From Phlegmacium glaucopus (taxonomy: Eukaryota; Basidiomycota; Agaricomycetes; Agaricales; Cortinariaceae): DNA of 64,000 nucleotides. Made by a program: the position numbers and the translations under genes. Shown piece after piece: positions 1 through 9,824 of this stretch. The stretch lies in the NCBI GenBank assembly GCA_015039465.1, contig MU130695.1:97603-161602 (forward strand), given 5' to 3'. The notes below the pieces were generated by a model. It ran no database searches, was not told where the DNA came from, and saw only the letters and a program-made list of their open reading frames with translations. Positions within the stretch are counted from its first letter, which is position 1; each line of letters opens with the position of its first letter.

Positions 1-598
1 TCTAACTGAGACAATTGCATGTTCCTTGACAGCTTTTATTGAAGCAGAGTGCTTTCGAAGTGCAGTAATCTTCTTCTGCAAAGCCTTGCAATTGGATTGT
101 GACTTTTCCAACTTTGACCATGTCTTGTGGAGTTGTGAGGACCACTGTGTCATTGAATCAGATAATTCACCTTGGAGGTCCTCATTAGCCTCCATAAGTA
201 AGGCAATAGCCTTTTCTGCATCCTTGGAATCCTTCAAAAGATGAGCAGAATCATTTGTCTCAGCCTTTTTAAGGATGGCAATCTGCTCTGTCATCTGTGC
301 AACTTTGTCTTGTCCACGTTTTGTGGTCTGACGCTGCATACAGAGCTTATGATATGTATCTTTGTGCTTTGACTCCCACATAGAGAGATCACTTATCAAG
401 CTCAACTTGCAATTGTTTGCACTCAGAGCTTTTCTGGATAACCTCAAGCTCAAGCTCAGTAATATGCAATTTTTCAGACTGCAAGGAGCTCCAGAGATCA
501 TCCAGAGCAGATTCAGAAGATACTTGGGCTTGCTTTTCAGCCTTAATTGCTCTGCCCTTTGCTAAATTCTCAGTTAGTGTTGCTCTATTTGGAGGCAT
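1..598 (-). pseudogene. Coiled-coil protein fragment, frameshifted, runs off window start
   Basis: The minus strand opens at 598 with MPPNRATLTENLAKGRA and reads 69 codons to a stop at 389. An overlapping frame then stays open to base 1 for about 130 codons (from SDLSMWESKHKDTYHK onward). Both parts are rich in E, K, Q, L and S with heptad-like spacing, so this looks like one long coiled-coil protein broken by a small frameshift near 390. Similar MPP-starting coiled-coil proteins sit beside transposon-derived genes in mushroom genomes; that is family knowledge, not shown here. No enzymatic motif is seen. The C terminus lies outside the window. A very short intron at the frame change cannot be excluded. 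Confidence 0.5.
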
Positions 599-1469
599 GC
601 TAAGAGATTTGGGGATGGGCCTGATTGGTTTAAAAGTTGTTAGATCTATCAGCTTATAAAGAATTTATACTTAATAGTTATGCACTATTTCTAATTAAAC
701 AAAATGACCAACCTGAAATATGGAGCTTTTATTGTTTTATTTAGTTAGCTATTCTTAAAAGAGTTTATTTAACTCATACCTGGTTGTTTCAGCAGTTTCT
801 TAGCAAAAAATATGTAGAAATGGTGAAATATAGGGTGTTATGAGCTCCGTAGTGGAGGTGTAGGTGTAAGAATGTGCATGCAGCAGCTGCATGGACTCTA
901 TGGGCTCGTTTTGGCATGAGATCAGTGGCTGTGCCTGCCAAATATGGGTGCTAAACAGTGCTCAGGCTGTAACTTTGCAACAAGAGCACTTTGGGACTAG
1001 TTTTGCAGACCAAAATTGCTTTAAATTTTCCTGGAAAGAGGGCTATAAGAGTATAATTTTTATTTTTTGTCATATAAGTACATAAACTGCATGTTTTACA
1101 CACCTATCTTGTGATAGGGGGCATATTTTAAAAATCCGCTCTTATAGCTCGATTTATATTAAAATTATAAGCAGAAAGCATCCAAAACGAAGCCAATACA
1201 TGGAGTCCTTCATAAGATATGGCCCAAACACTTTGGAGGCTCATATTTGGCTGGTGTTTGCATGTGACTGCACATTTTCTGGACAAATATTGCACAATTA
1301 AAAAAATGGCTCTTATAGGGCGATGGAAAATGATATTATTGAGGTATATACAGTAGAATATTTAACAGTTCACTGTTGTAGCAAGTAGAAACTCAATGTC
1401 TCACAAAATGGGTGGTGTCACATCATGTCACATTGATGTGACCTGTGTCACACTTATCAAGGATTGTTC
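599..1469. other. AT-rich non-coding stretch
   Basis: No open frame with coding character is seen on either strand. The stretch around 1411-1455 carries TGTCACATCATGTCACA-like words related to the end of the foldback element at 12238, so part of it may be decayed transposon. Nothing else is recognised. Confidence 0.4.
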
Positions 1470-3212
1470 ATCCCCAATATGAGGCCTTTCTGCCGTTTGA
1501 TGATGTCAGTCCATGAGGTCATCATGGATATATTCCAAGCTCACAGTGGCTTCGTGATATGTACAACAACTATATTGAGAAGCACCAACATGATTTCAAT
1601 CAACATACTGCTATGCTGACTGCTGAAATATGTGCAATAGATCACAGTCACAAGGTATGCATACTAGTCTCTACTTTATAATTAAATCTATTTATCCATC
1701 TGGTTAACAAGGTCACTAAGTACATTGCAAGAGTAGATGGCGAGCAGGTCTTTACAGCCTTGTTGACTGTAACGAATGAGAAAGGCGAAATTCAAACATG
1801 TAACATTGTTGCAACAAAGGCGCAATCACAAGCTGAACTTGCATTGGTCCGGATGGTAGAATCAGTCACACTATATGGACACCTGCCGCCTCTTGTGTTC
1901 TACACCAATAATATGTCTGATAAGCCATTTCTAGAACGCTGTGTCCCCTCACTTCGGAACAATGTTGTGCCTATTGACAAGTATGGGGATCTTCAAGCTT
2001 TTGAAATCCCTCCATCTCCCAAAGTAGAAATTCTACCAAAGGATACTGCTCTCTCTATCAATGATGCTGTCCGTTTAATCCTTGATGATGTACCACAGGA
2101 TGATGGATGTCTAGTTATTGGTTTTGATTCTGAATGGAATGTTGAGGTCTCCTCACATGGAACTGTACAAAGCCAAGGAACAACAGCTGTCATCCAGATA
2201 GCTTACAAAAATAGAGTTTATGTCTTCCAGGTCAGTTTGATTCACTCATGACTTGGATACCAAAACCTTTTCTAATATAGTACCTCAGATCAGTGAAATG
2301 CTTTCAAAGGGAGACCTTCCACATAAACTCAAACTTCTTCTTTCTCATCCACATATCCTCAAAGCTGGTCGGCTGGTCAATTCAGATCTCACATATTTGC
2401 AAAATGCTTGTCATTCATCATCAGCATTTGTTGGCGGACTTGATCTTGCCAAGTTTGCCAAAGACAGATGTGTCATCACCAACATATCAAAAACCAGCCT
2501 TTCCAACCTCTGTGCCCTGGTTCTACACAAGTGCCTCAACAAAAATGTACCAGAATGTATCAGCCAAGCTTGGGAAAATAAAACCCTGATTCATGAGCAG
2601 CTTCAGTATGCAGCTAAAGATGCTTATGTTTCCCTTCATATCTACGAAGAGCTTGCAAAAGTTGACATCCCTTACCCACTTCCTGCCTCCCTCCAACCAT
2701 TCACACCAGTACACTTATACATCAATGATAATACCACAATTATTGCTGAGGCCCAAATCTCACCACATATGTACAACCATGCTTACGATGGAATCAATGT
2801 TACTGCTACACAGACAATAGTTGAGATATCCAAAGTTCTTGTTCCTGGAGCTATTATCACTACACATTGACAACACCCCCTGAATAGTTTTGGAATGCCT
2901 CCCTTCAGCACTGTTTGCTTATGCAGTCACTTACGCATTTTCAACCCCACTACATCCTTCCAAACCCTTGCTCCACCAAATACAACCTTGCTTGGGGACA
3001 TAAACCCTATTGAAAGTCAGCAACCACAAGTTACAAATCAATTAACCGATGATCCTACTAGTAATGCAGAAGAATCCTCTTCTCTAGCAAATCTTCTATC
3101 ACAAGATCTTTCTGATTCCTTAGGCATTAATCCTCCAAGAGACATTTATCCTACCAGTGTTGCTCTTGGGCTTGAAACACTTGGGACAGATCCTGAATTT
3201 TGGGATCACATC
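1470..3212 (+). pseudogene. WRN/RNase D-like 3'-5' exonuclease gene, 5' part, interrupted by a retrotransposon
   Basis: Coding segments run from about 1500 through introns at about 1660-1711 and 2231-2288 (acceptor after TACCTCAG keeps the frame). The product carries the DEDD exonuclease signature: Exo I FDSEWN (about 2122-2139), Exo II GRLVNSDLTYLQ (about 2367-2402) and Exo III YAAKDAYVSLHIYEEL (about 2608-2655). This matches the WRN-type exonuclease domain of large transposon-associated proteins of Agaricomycetes. A TGA at 2868-2870 breaks the frame just after IITTH; the same frame continues to 3212, where the Ty3 element is inserted after TGGGATCACATC. The rest resumes at 9825. The nonsense codon and the insertion make it a pseudogene, although the catalytic motifs remain readable. 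Confidence 0.8.
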
Positions 3213-3601
3213 TGTTACGAACATCTTTTTCTTTTCCTATCACCACCGAACACATGTTCATTTCACCACCACATGCCTCACTTATTCTTTTCATCTCCGC
3301 TTTACACATGTTCACCTTACTCCTTTCATTGTTTTGCCTATTATTAACCATGCCTTCCTACTTACATGCTGACGTTTCACTTATCATTTACTTACTATAA
3401 ATACCTTAGTTACACCGGATGTAACCCTAGCTAATTCTTGAGATTCTAACCGCGGTTGCTTGCTCTCGAATATTCTCAAACTCTTAAGACGCCGCCTCGA
3501 GATCTATCTCTTGGTATTCTCGAGAGCTCATCGAACGAATGAACGAACGATTACACGACTGTTTACGGCCAGAAGCCTCTGAGCCGTTCGAAGTTGTAAC
3601 A
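3213..3601 (+). repeat. 5' LTR (389 bp)
   Basis: The LTR starts TGTTACGAACATC and ends GAAGTTGTAACA. Compared with the 3' LTR it lacks 10 bp (GCACGACTCT after TTAT at 3384) and differs at four single positions, all CpG sites intact here but mutated in the 3' LTR. The solo LTR at 31231 retains sequence resembling the missing 10 bp, so this is a deletion in the 5' LTR. Confidence 0.95.
3396..3439 (+). promoter_or_regulatory. LTR promoter: TATA box and inferred transcription start
   Basis: TATAAATA lies at 3396-3403. About 33 bp downstream is AGCTAATTCTT (3429-3439), whose exact reverse complement is the putative primer-binding site. In self-priming elements the primer is the RNA 5' end, so transcription is inferred to start at or near 3429. 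This is inference from spacing and complementarity. Confidence 0.65.
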
Positions 3602-3602
3602 A

Positions 3603-3613
3603 AAGAATTAGCT
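3603..3613 (+). other. Putative self-priming primer-binding site
   Basis: AAGAATTAGCT, starting 2 nt after the 5' LTR, is the perfect 11-nt reverse complement of LTR bases 3429-3439. Tf1/sushi elements prime minus-strand synthesis with their own RNA 5' end through an 11-nt match, unlike tRNA-primed elements. The usual TGG start of a tRNA-type site is absent. Confidence 0.75.
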
Positions 3614-3796
3614 GTTGTATTTCTACATGCTCTCTTCTTAGAAGCGTTGGTTATATCTAGCTGAACCCGAAACCGAAACACCGACAAACCGAACTGAACG
3701 AATACTGTGAAAAGCTAGATACTTGATCCAGTATAAGAAGATAGAGCAAGGACTTCTTACTTCTACGACAACAAACCAAAACCAGACAAACCAACA

Positions 3797-4798
3797 ATGG
3801 CAGGAGAATCATCCACCAATCCCCACGTCCCGAAAGAACTGAACATCAATAAACCGACGCCTTTCACCGGCGACAGACGCAAAGTAAAGACATTCCTTCA
3901 AGAATGCAAGATATACTTGAGCGTAAACAACAAAGTCTACACAGAAGACGGCCCAAAAATTGCTTTCATCCTTTCATTCATGAACGATGGAGAAGCGAGC
4001 CAATGGAAAGAAACATGGATTGACAGCATCACCAATACCACCGGAACGATTATCCTCCCCACACTCCAAGAATTCTACGACATCATCGCTGACCAATTCA
4101 AAGAAGTGAACCGAGTCCAAGACTCAATCCACAAACTGACCCTCCTACGACAAGGAAAGAAGTCAGCCGAACAAATAGTTACCGAATTCTCCCTCTTAAC
4201 AAGACAGGCCGGACTAGAAGAGAAAAGCGCATCCGACAACATCCATCTCATCCACATGTTCCAAAAAGTCTTAAACCCATCCTTGACCCGAAAAATTGTA
4301 TTATCCCTCGACGTCCCTATGACGATCAAAGGCTGGAAAGACAGAGCGATTCAATATGATTTGCAATACCAATTCGCAATGGCACTCTTGTCAACAGAAC
4401 AACCAAACAGGAAACCCTATGATCCAGTATACAGAGAAGAAAAACCAAAATATGAAGGGAAGAATTGGTCCAGCAACAACAGACGAACCGATCCAGACGC
4501 AATGGACGTCGATGCAATGAGCTATGAGAAGCGAGGAGAGTATATGCGCAAAGGCCTCTGTTTCAAGTGCGACAAGCCCGGCCATATCTCTAGAGACTGC
4601 AAAGAGAAACGAGGAGGATACCAAGGAAGCAAAAACCAAGGATCTTCGAACAGAAACAACCAGAAGAAACCGACGGTCAAAGACATCCAGGCCTTAATCA
4701 AAGGGCTGAGCAAAGACAAGCACAAGAAGCTTGCCAACCTCCAGCTTAGAATTGAAGAAGACGAAAAGATTGTTGAAGTAGGAGATGAGGATTTTTAA
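3797..4798 (+). CDS. gag: Gag polyprotein of the Ty3 element
   Basis: An intact 333-codon ORF starts at ATG 3797 (MAGESSTNPHVPKEL). The N-terminal two thirds matches a fungal Ty3 capsid-type region (FTGDRRKVKTFLQEC ... DQFKEVNRVQDSIHKL). A nucleocapsid CCHC knuckle, CFKCDKPGHISRDC, lies at about residues 254-267, and the C terminus is basic. Gag would package element RNA in cytoplasmic particles. Pol starts in another frame 17 bp after the gag stop, so in this copy the two are separate ORFs. This is the only essentially intact gene of the element. Confidence 0.9.
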   Translation: MAGESSTNPHVPKELNINKPTPFTGDRRKVKTFLQECKIYLSVNNKVYTEDGPKIAFILSFMNDGEASQWKETWIDSITNTTGTIILPTLQEFYDIIADQFKEVNRVQDSIHKLTLLRQGKKSAEQIVTEFSLLTRQAGLEEKSASDNIHLIHMFQKVLNPSLTRKIVLSLDVPMTIKGWKDRAIQYDLQYQFAMALLSTEQPNRKPYDPVYREEKPKYEGKNWSSNNRRTDPDAMDVDAMSYEKRGEYMRKGLCFKCDKPGHISRDCKEKRGGYQGSKNQGSSNRNNQKKPTVKDIQALIKGLSKDKHKKLANLQLRIEEDEKIVEVGDEDF

Positions 4799-4815
4799 AG
4801 CGGAGAACTGAATCG

Positions 4816-5155
4816 ATGTCAGTTTCTCCCACGCTATCCATATCTAATTGCTTAGTACCTCGTTTAAATATTCACCGAATGAAAATACCTATTTCCATAA
4901 CGAGCAAAACGCAAGAAGATCCGGAAATCATCGAACAAGCCTTTATTGACTCTGGCGCAGACGGAAAATTCATCGACCAAAACTTCGTGAGAACACAAAA
5001 ATTTATGATCAAAACCTTAAATGTTCCCATCAAAGTTTTTAACGTCGATGGTACCCTGAACAAACGAGGCACAATCAAACATTATGTAAACCTTGAGATC
5101 AATGTTCTAGGACGAAAGAAGATGAACCGACTTTTAGTTACTGGATTAGGGAAAC
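4816..5155 (+). pseudogene. pol: Retropepsin protease segment of pol, cut by a solo LTR
   Basis: The frame reads MSVSPTLSISNCLVPRLNIHR and carries an aspartic protease motif, AFIDSGADGKFI (D-S-G triad), near residue 45. It stays open to LLVTGLGK, where the solo LTR at 5156 enters; residues printed beyond that point come from the LTR. After the LTR the frame resumes at 5695 with IILGATWL, a typical end of the retropepsin fold. Protease would process Gag-Pol; the insertion destroys it. Confidence 0.85.
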
Positions 5156-5694
5156 TGTTACATTCCGTCCCACGTTACTCCGGTCCGACTCTGACGGAGT
5201 TGTTTCCAGTAGTCCATACTCCGTTCCAGTACTATCCCTTGTCTCCGACTCTACTCCTCCTACGTCCGACTCCGAGACTTCTCCGTATCATTCTGACTCT
5301 TCCGACGATATCCCAAACCCCTTACCACACCTTCGTCATAACAACTATTCCTTTGTCATCACTTTCCCACTATCAGTCAGCACACCAGCCATGGATTATT
5401 CACCTAAGAATGTAGGACCTTTTCCGGGAGCAGAACGCAGCACTTATATTTATATTCTATATTTCGGTTGCAATTCCTTTTATATTTAAAGTACTCTCTT
5501 GTTTTTCCTCTAAGTCACTGAGGTCTTCCGACTTGTTACTTTCTTCTTCCGTTCTGAAATCAGGACACCTTAGGAGCTGGGCGGCACAGCACATACGCTG
5601 AGGCCAACGTCCTTTCCAGGTTACTGTTCCGGTTCCGTTCCGTCCGTTCTGGAGTAACTCCGACGTGACTTCTCCTTTTGTCTTAAACTTAATA
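5156..5694 (+). repeat. Nested solo LTR (539 bp) of a second retrotransposon family
   Basis: It starts TGTTACATTCC and ends CTTAAACTTAATA (TG...TA; the related copy at 31702 ends CA). The perfect 5-bp duplication GAAAC flanks it (5151-5155 and 5695-5699). It is strongly similar to the solo LTR at 31702-32279. No internal retroelement sequence is present, so it probably arose by LTR-LTR recombination after insertion into the resident element. Confidence 0.92.
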
Positions 5695-7621
5695 GAAACA
5701 CAAGATTATTCTTGGAGCCACTTGGCTTAAAGAAAACAATCCCAACATAAACTGGAAGAAAGAAACCCTCACATGGCGCGAACCCAAACAAACGAAAGAA
5801 GAACTACCACGGAAATCAATTTTTAAGACACCCTCGAAACCCACTACTGTTGAAGATGAAGACGATATTGAAGAATATCTCAATCGAACACAGAATCCCA
5901 CCGACAATGATGAAATATCAGCACTTGTCGCTTTTATCAATGGCGAAATGGACAACGAACATTGGATCAATGCGAAAATTTCTACTTCACAAGATCTGGC
6001 TATGAAATATGACATCAAGCCTGATATCCCTGTCGAAGAAATAGTACCACCAGAGTATCATGAATACTTAGATGTATTTGATGAAAAAAAGGCGGATAGA
6101 TTTCCCGAAGAACGACCCTGGGACCACAAGATCGAAATGAAACCGACTTTTCAACCGAAGTCTTTCAAAATGTACAACCTTACACCAGCAGAACAAATCG
6201 AATTGGACAAATTCCTCAAAGAAAACCTCGACCGAAAATACATTTGAAAATTGAAATCCCCGATGGCTTCACCTTTCTTCTTTGTATCAAAGAAAGACGG
6301 AAAACTTCGACCCTGTCAAGATTATCGATATCTGAACGAACACACAGTCAAGAATGCTTATCCACTCCCACTCATCACCGAAATCATGGACAAACTCAAA
6401 GGCGCAACTTGCTTCACCAAGTTTGACATCCTTAGAGGTTACAACAATGTCCGAATTGCCAAAGGAGACGAATGGAAAGCTGCGTTCAAAACGAATCGAG
6501 GATTATTTGAACCGACAGTAATATTCTTTGGAATGTGCAATTCACCAGCAACGTTCCAAGCAATGATGGATTCTATCTTTGAAGATCTCATCGAAGGCAA
6601 CTATATCATTGTCTACATGGACGACATCCTAATCTTTGCAAAGAATGAAAAGGATCTCGAAGAAGTCACAAAGAAGGTCTTACAACGTCTACGGGAAAAC
6701 GATCTTTACTTAAAACCAAAGAAATGCGAATTCAATAAGAAGAAAGTCGAATATCTTGGAATGATCATCAAAGAAGGCAAGATCTCTATGGACCCAACCA
6801 AACTCAAGGGAATCCGAGACTGGCCAACTCCTACCTCTGTTAAAGAAGTACGATCCTTTTTAGGATTCGGAAACTTTTACCGACGATTCATCCGACACTT
6901 CTCCGACCTATGTCAACCATTGAACAATCTTTTGAAGAAAGACGCACCCTTCAAATGGACCGACAAATGTCAAGAAACCTTTGAAATGTTGAAACAACAC
7001 TTTACTGAAGAACCGGTTTTATGAATGCCTGATCCGACCCGACCCTTTCAAATCGAATCTGATGCTTCAAAATACGCATCAGGAGTGGTCCTTACTCAAA
7101 CAGACACGAACGGAGACCGACACCCCATAGCTTTCCTATTGAAAAGCTTTTCCCCTACCGAGCGAAACTACGAAATCTATGATTGCGAGCTCCTAGGAAT
7201 CATACAAGCCTTAACTGATTGGAGACACTATATCCTCGGATCTGAACATACGACAACTGTTTACTCTGATCACAAGAATCTGACTTATTACCAAACTGCA
7301 CAGAAACTGAACAGACAACAAGCTCGATGGTCGCTATTCCTCTCAGAGTTCAATGTCAATCTCATTCATTTACCCGGGAACAAAATGATACAATCCGATG
7401 CCCTATCTCGACGAGCTGATCTTTGCCCTAAAGACGATAGCAACAACGAAGACATCACGATGCTTCCTGATTCGTTATTCGTCAATCTAGTCGACCTCGA
7501 TTTACAAGAACAGATTGCCAACTCCACAGACATAGACACCGACGCCGCCGACGCATTATGCTCTTTACTCGAGAAAGGTCCTTCCAATTTAAGAAGTGAT
7601 CTTGAAGACTTGTACTTCTGA
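5695..7621 (+). pseudogene. pol: Reverse transcriptase - RNase H region of pol
   Basis: The linker (IILGATWLKENNPNINWK) is followed by the RT domain: [20 protein letters not shown], the FDI block and the catalytic YMDDILIF box near 6612-6635. Thumb/connection sequence ([16 protein letters not shown]) follows, then RNase H (QIESDASKYASGVVL; YDCELLGI; TVYSDHKNLTYY). Reading is interrupted by TGA at 6245-6247 (before the RT core) and TGA at 7022-7024 (between RT and RNase H); both could be C-to-T changes. The frame ends with TGA at 7619, where sequence expected for the integrase N-terminal zinc finger is missing. It would have made element cDNA in particles. Confidence 0.9.
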
Positions 7622-8540
7622 AGACATCGCCCAGTTTTTACTTGACAATCTTTACAAGCGGTTTGGACTCCCTGATAAAATGATCTCCAACAGAGACCCT
7701 CAATTTACCACCAAAGCTTTTGAAAATCTTTTCAAACTACTGGGAATTGAACATGCAAAAACAACGGCCTTTCATCCTCAATCTGACGGAATAACGGAAC
7801 GTTTCAACCAGGAAATTGAAGCTTATCTTTCGATCTACTGCTTTGACAACCCAACGAACTGGTTATCCACTCTACCTACTCTCGAATTCACCCACAACAA
7901 CAGAAGACACTCTGGAAGAACACGAACCCCTTTCGAATTGATCATGGGATCATCCCCAATCCCCATTCCCCTTTCATTCAAAAACACACAATTCCCTGCC
8001 GTTGAAGAACGAACACGGAAACTAATCAAAGACTGAGAAGAAGCTCTGGCAGCACATGAACTAGCAAGACACCGAATGGAAAACAGAATCAAATCAAACT
8101 TTAAACCATTCCAGGAAGGACAGCTAGTCTGGTTAGACTCCAGAAATCTAAAAACGAACTATAACAAGAAAATCGCACCAAGACGAGAAGGGCCATTTCC
8201 CATCGAAAAAGTCCTTGGACCCCTCACCTATCGATTAAAACTCCCTGAAACATGGAAGATCCACAATGTTTTCCATGCATACCTTCTTATGCCATACATC
8301 GAAAACGAAGTACATGGACCAAATTTCCTTAAACCACCCGCAGAAATCGTTAACGGAAATGAAGAATACAAAGTTGAATCAATCATTGGACACAGAAAAC
8401 GAGGACGAGGACATCAATTCAAGATCCGATGGAAAGATTATCCAATCTCCGAAGCAATGTAGGAACCCGAGTCACACATCAAAAATGCAGATGACACGCT
8501 GTCGCTTTATAAACAAACCCATCACCTCAATTAGAACAAC
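7596..8540 (+). pseudogene. pol: Truncated integrase core and C-terminal chromodomain of pol
   Basis: The integrase core is joined abruptly after the RNase H tail. The HHCC zinc finger and the first catalytic Asp are absent; the second Asp is in ISNRDPQFTT and the Glu in ITERFNQEIE. TGA at 8034-8036 interrupts the reading after RKLIKD. The C-terminal region then shows GPFPIEKVLGPLTYRLKLP and a chromodomain (EEYKVESIIGHRKRG ... FKIRWKDYP) with TAG at 8459-8461 where a Trp is normally found (WEPE context). Chromodomains target chromoviruses to modified histones. The deletion makes this copy non-autonomous. A short ORF at 8550-8741 follows with no recognised domain. Confidence 0.85.
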
Positions 8541-8745
8541 TTCAAAAACATGCGCTACACTTCTTATCAACATGAACACGTCGATGAGGACTTCCTAAAG
8601 TTCATCAACGTCATCGCCAAAATCGCCGATGATTTTGAAGATATAAGACTGGCCCTCGAAAAACAAAGAGACGACAACTTTACCCTTCCCAAGTTTGACT
8701 TTGAAATCAACTACTCTCGAATCCACTGTCCCTCATTCTGAAACT

Positions 8746-9414
8746 ATGCCCCGAACACCATCCTCATCCTCTTCAACTCGCTCTGCTCATATCCGAACCC
8801 CAATTTATGATTTCACCCACAGATAATTTTCTTCCTACGTACAGACCAGACACGATATTAACAATCTCATGCCATTCCTTCGACCGGACGCTGTTTTATA
8901 TACTAAATTCCTTTACTTTCATCACGTCGACCAATCCATCATATGGGCGAAACGAGAACTCGAACATCTGGAGACTATAGCCGACACTCTATACGACAAC
9001 ATGGCTGGTTGCGGACTGGTCCGCCACATTGGACCATTCATCAGACTCAAGAGAAACAACCCCATTGGCACACGACAACATTCTCCCTACCCTGGACGAC
9101 AAACTTTCTCCCCCCTTCCTCTTCCTGACCAGACCCTTCCTGGTTCTCGACTCAATCCCATTGTCATCAACGACGACGATGAAATACTTGTACCACGTCA
9201 CTGTTCTATCTGCAATACTGATGATCATCCCACTTGATTATGTTACTTTGCTTTTGGAGGGGAACAAGTCATTCTTGGAACCGAACGACCACTCACTGGT
9301 TACAATCGATGCAACAATTGTCATGAAGAGGGACACGGGTGGCGACACTGCCCAGACTACATACCGGAAAGATTATTCTTAGATTCAGAGTCGAATTCGG
9401 AGTCTTCGACGTAA
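8746..9414 (+). pseudogene. Third ORF of the Ty3 element, with two CCHC zinc knuckles
   Basis: One frame runs from ATG 8746 to TAA 9412-9414, interrupted by stops near 8824 and at 9235-9237. It encodes an S/P-rich start, a segment MPFLRPDAVLYTKFLYFHHVD (helical, W/E/L-rich), and a tail with two C-X2-C-X4-H-X4-C motifs: CSICNTDDH... (the second stop lies between its His and last Cys) and CNNCHEEGHGWRHC. It ends at the polypurine tract. An extra knuckle-bearing ORF downstream of pol is not part of the canonical Ty3 plan; its role is unknown, with nucleic-acid binding inferred from the knuckles. Confidence 0.6.
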
Positions 9415-9422
9415 AAAGGGGG
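9413..9422 (+). other. Polypurine tract
   Basis: AAAAAGGGGG lies 3 nt before the 3' LTR, the expected place and composition for the plus-strand primer of an LTR retrotransposon. Confidence 0.8.
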
Positions 9423-9425
9423 TAA

Positions 9426-9824
9426 TGTTACGAACATCTTTTTCTTTTCCTATCACCACCGAACACATGTTCATTTCACCACCACATGCCTCACTTATTC
9501 TTTTCATCTCCACTTTACACATGTTCACCTTACTCCTTTCATTGTTTTGCCTATTATTAACCATGCCTTCCTACTTACATGCTGACGTTTCACTTATGCA
9601 CGACTCTCATTTACTTACTATAAATACCTTAGTTACACCGGATGTAACCCTAGCTAATTCTTGAGATTCTAACCGCGGTTGCTTGCTCTCGAATATTCTC
9701 AAACTCTTAAGACGCTGCCTCGAGATCTATCTCTTGGTATTCTTGAGAGCTCATCGAACGAATGAACGAATGATTACACGACTGTTTACGGCCAGAAGCC
9801 TCTGAGCCGTTCGAAGTTGTAACA
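9426..9824 (+). repeat. 3' LTR (399 bp)
   Basis: It matches the 5' LTR except for 10 extra bases and four substitutions, each of which turns a CpG into TpG or CpA. It is followed directly by the target duplication ACATC (9825-9829). Confidence 0.95.

Larger units (their letters stand above)
3213..9824 (+). mobile_element. Ty3-type LTR retrotransposon, Tf1/sushi-like chromovirus, defective
   Basis: Two LTRs (3213-3601 and 9426-9824) begin TGTTAC and end GTAACA and are flanked by the 5-bp duplication ACATC (3208-3212 and 9825-9829). Inside, in order, are gag with a CCHC knuckle, protease, reverse transcriptase, RNase H, a truncated integrase, a chromodomain and a third ORF with two CCHC knuckles, followed by a purine tract. 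An 11-nt primer site complementary to the predicted RNA 5' end suggests Tf1-style self-priming. Pol is broken by several nonsense codons, an integrase deletion and a nested solo LTR, so the copy cannot be autonomous. The insertion splits the exonuclease pseudogene. Confidence 0.95.

Noticed and set aside
4075..4737. Minus-strand ORFs opposite gag
   Set aside because: Shadows of the gag reading frame; no independent features.
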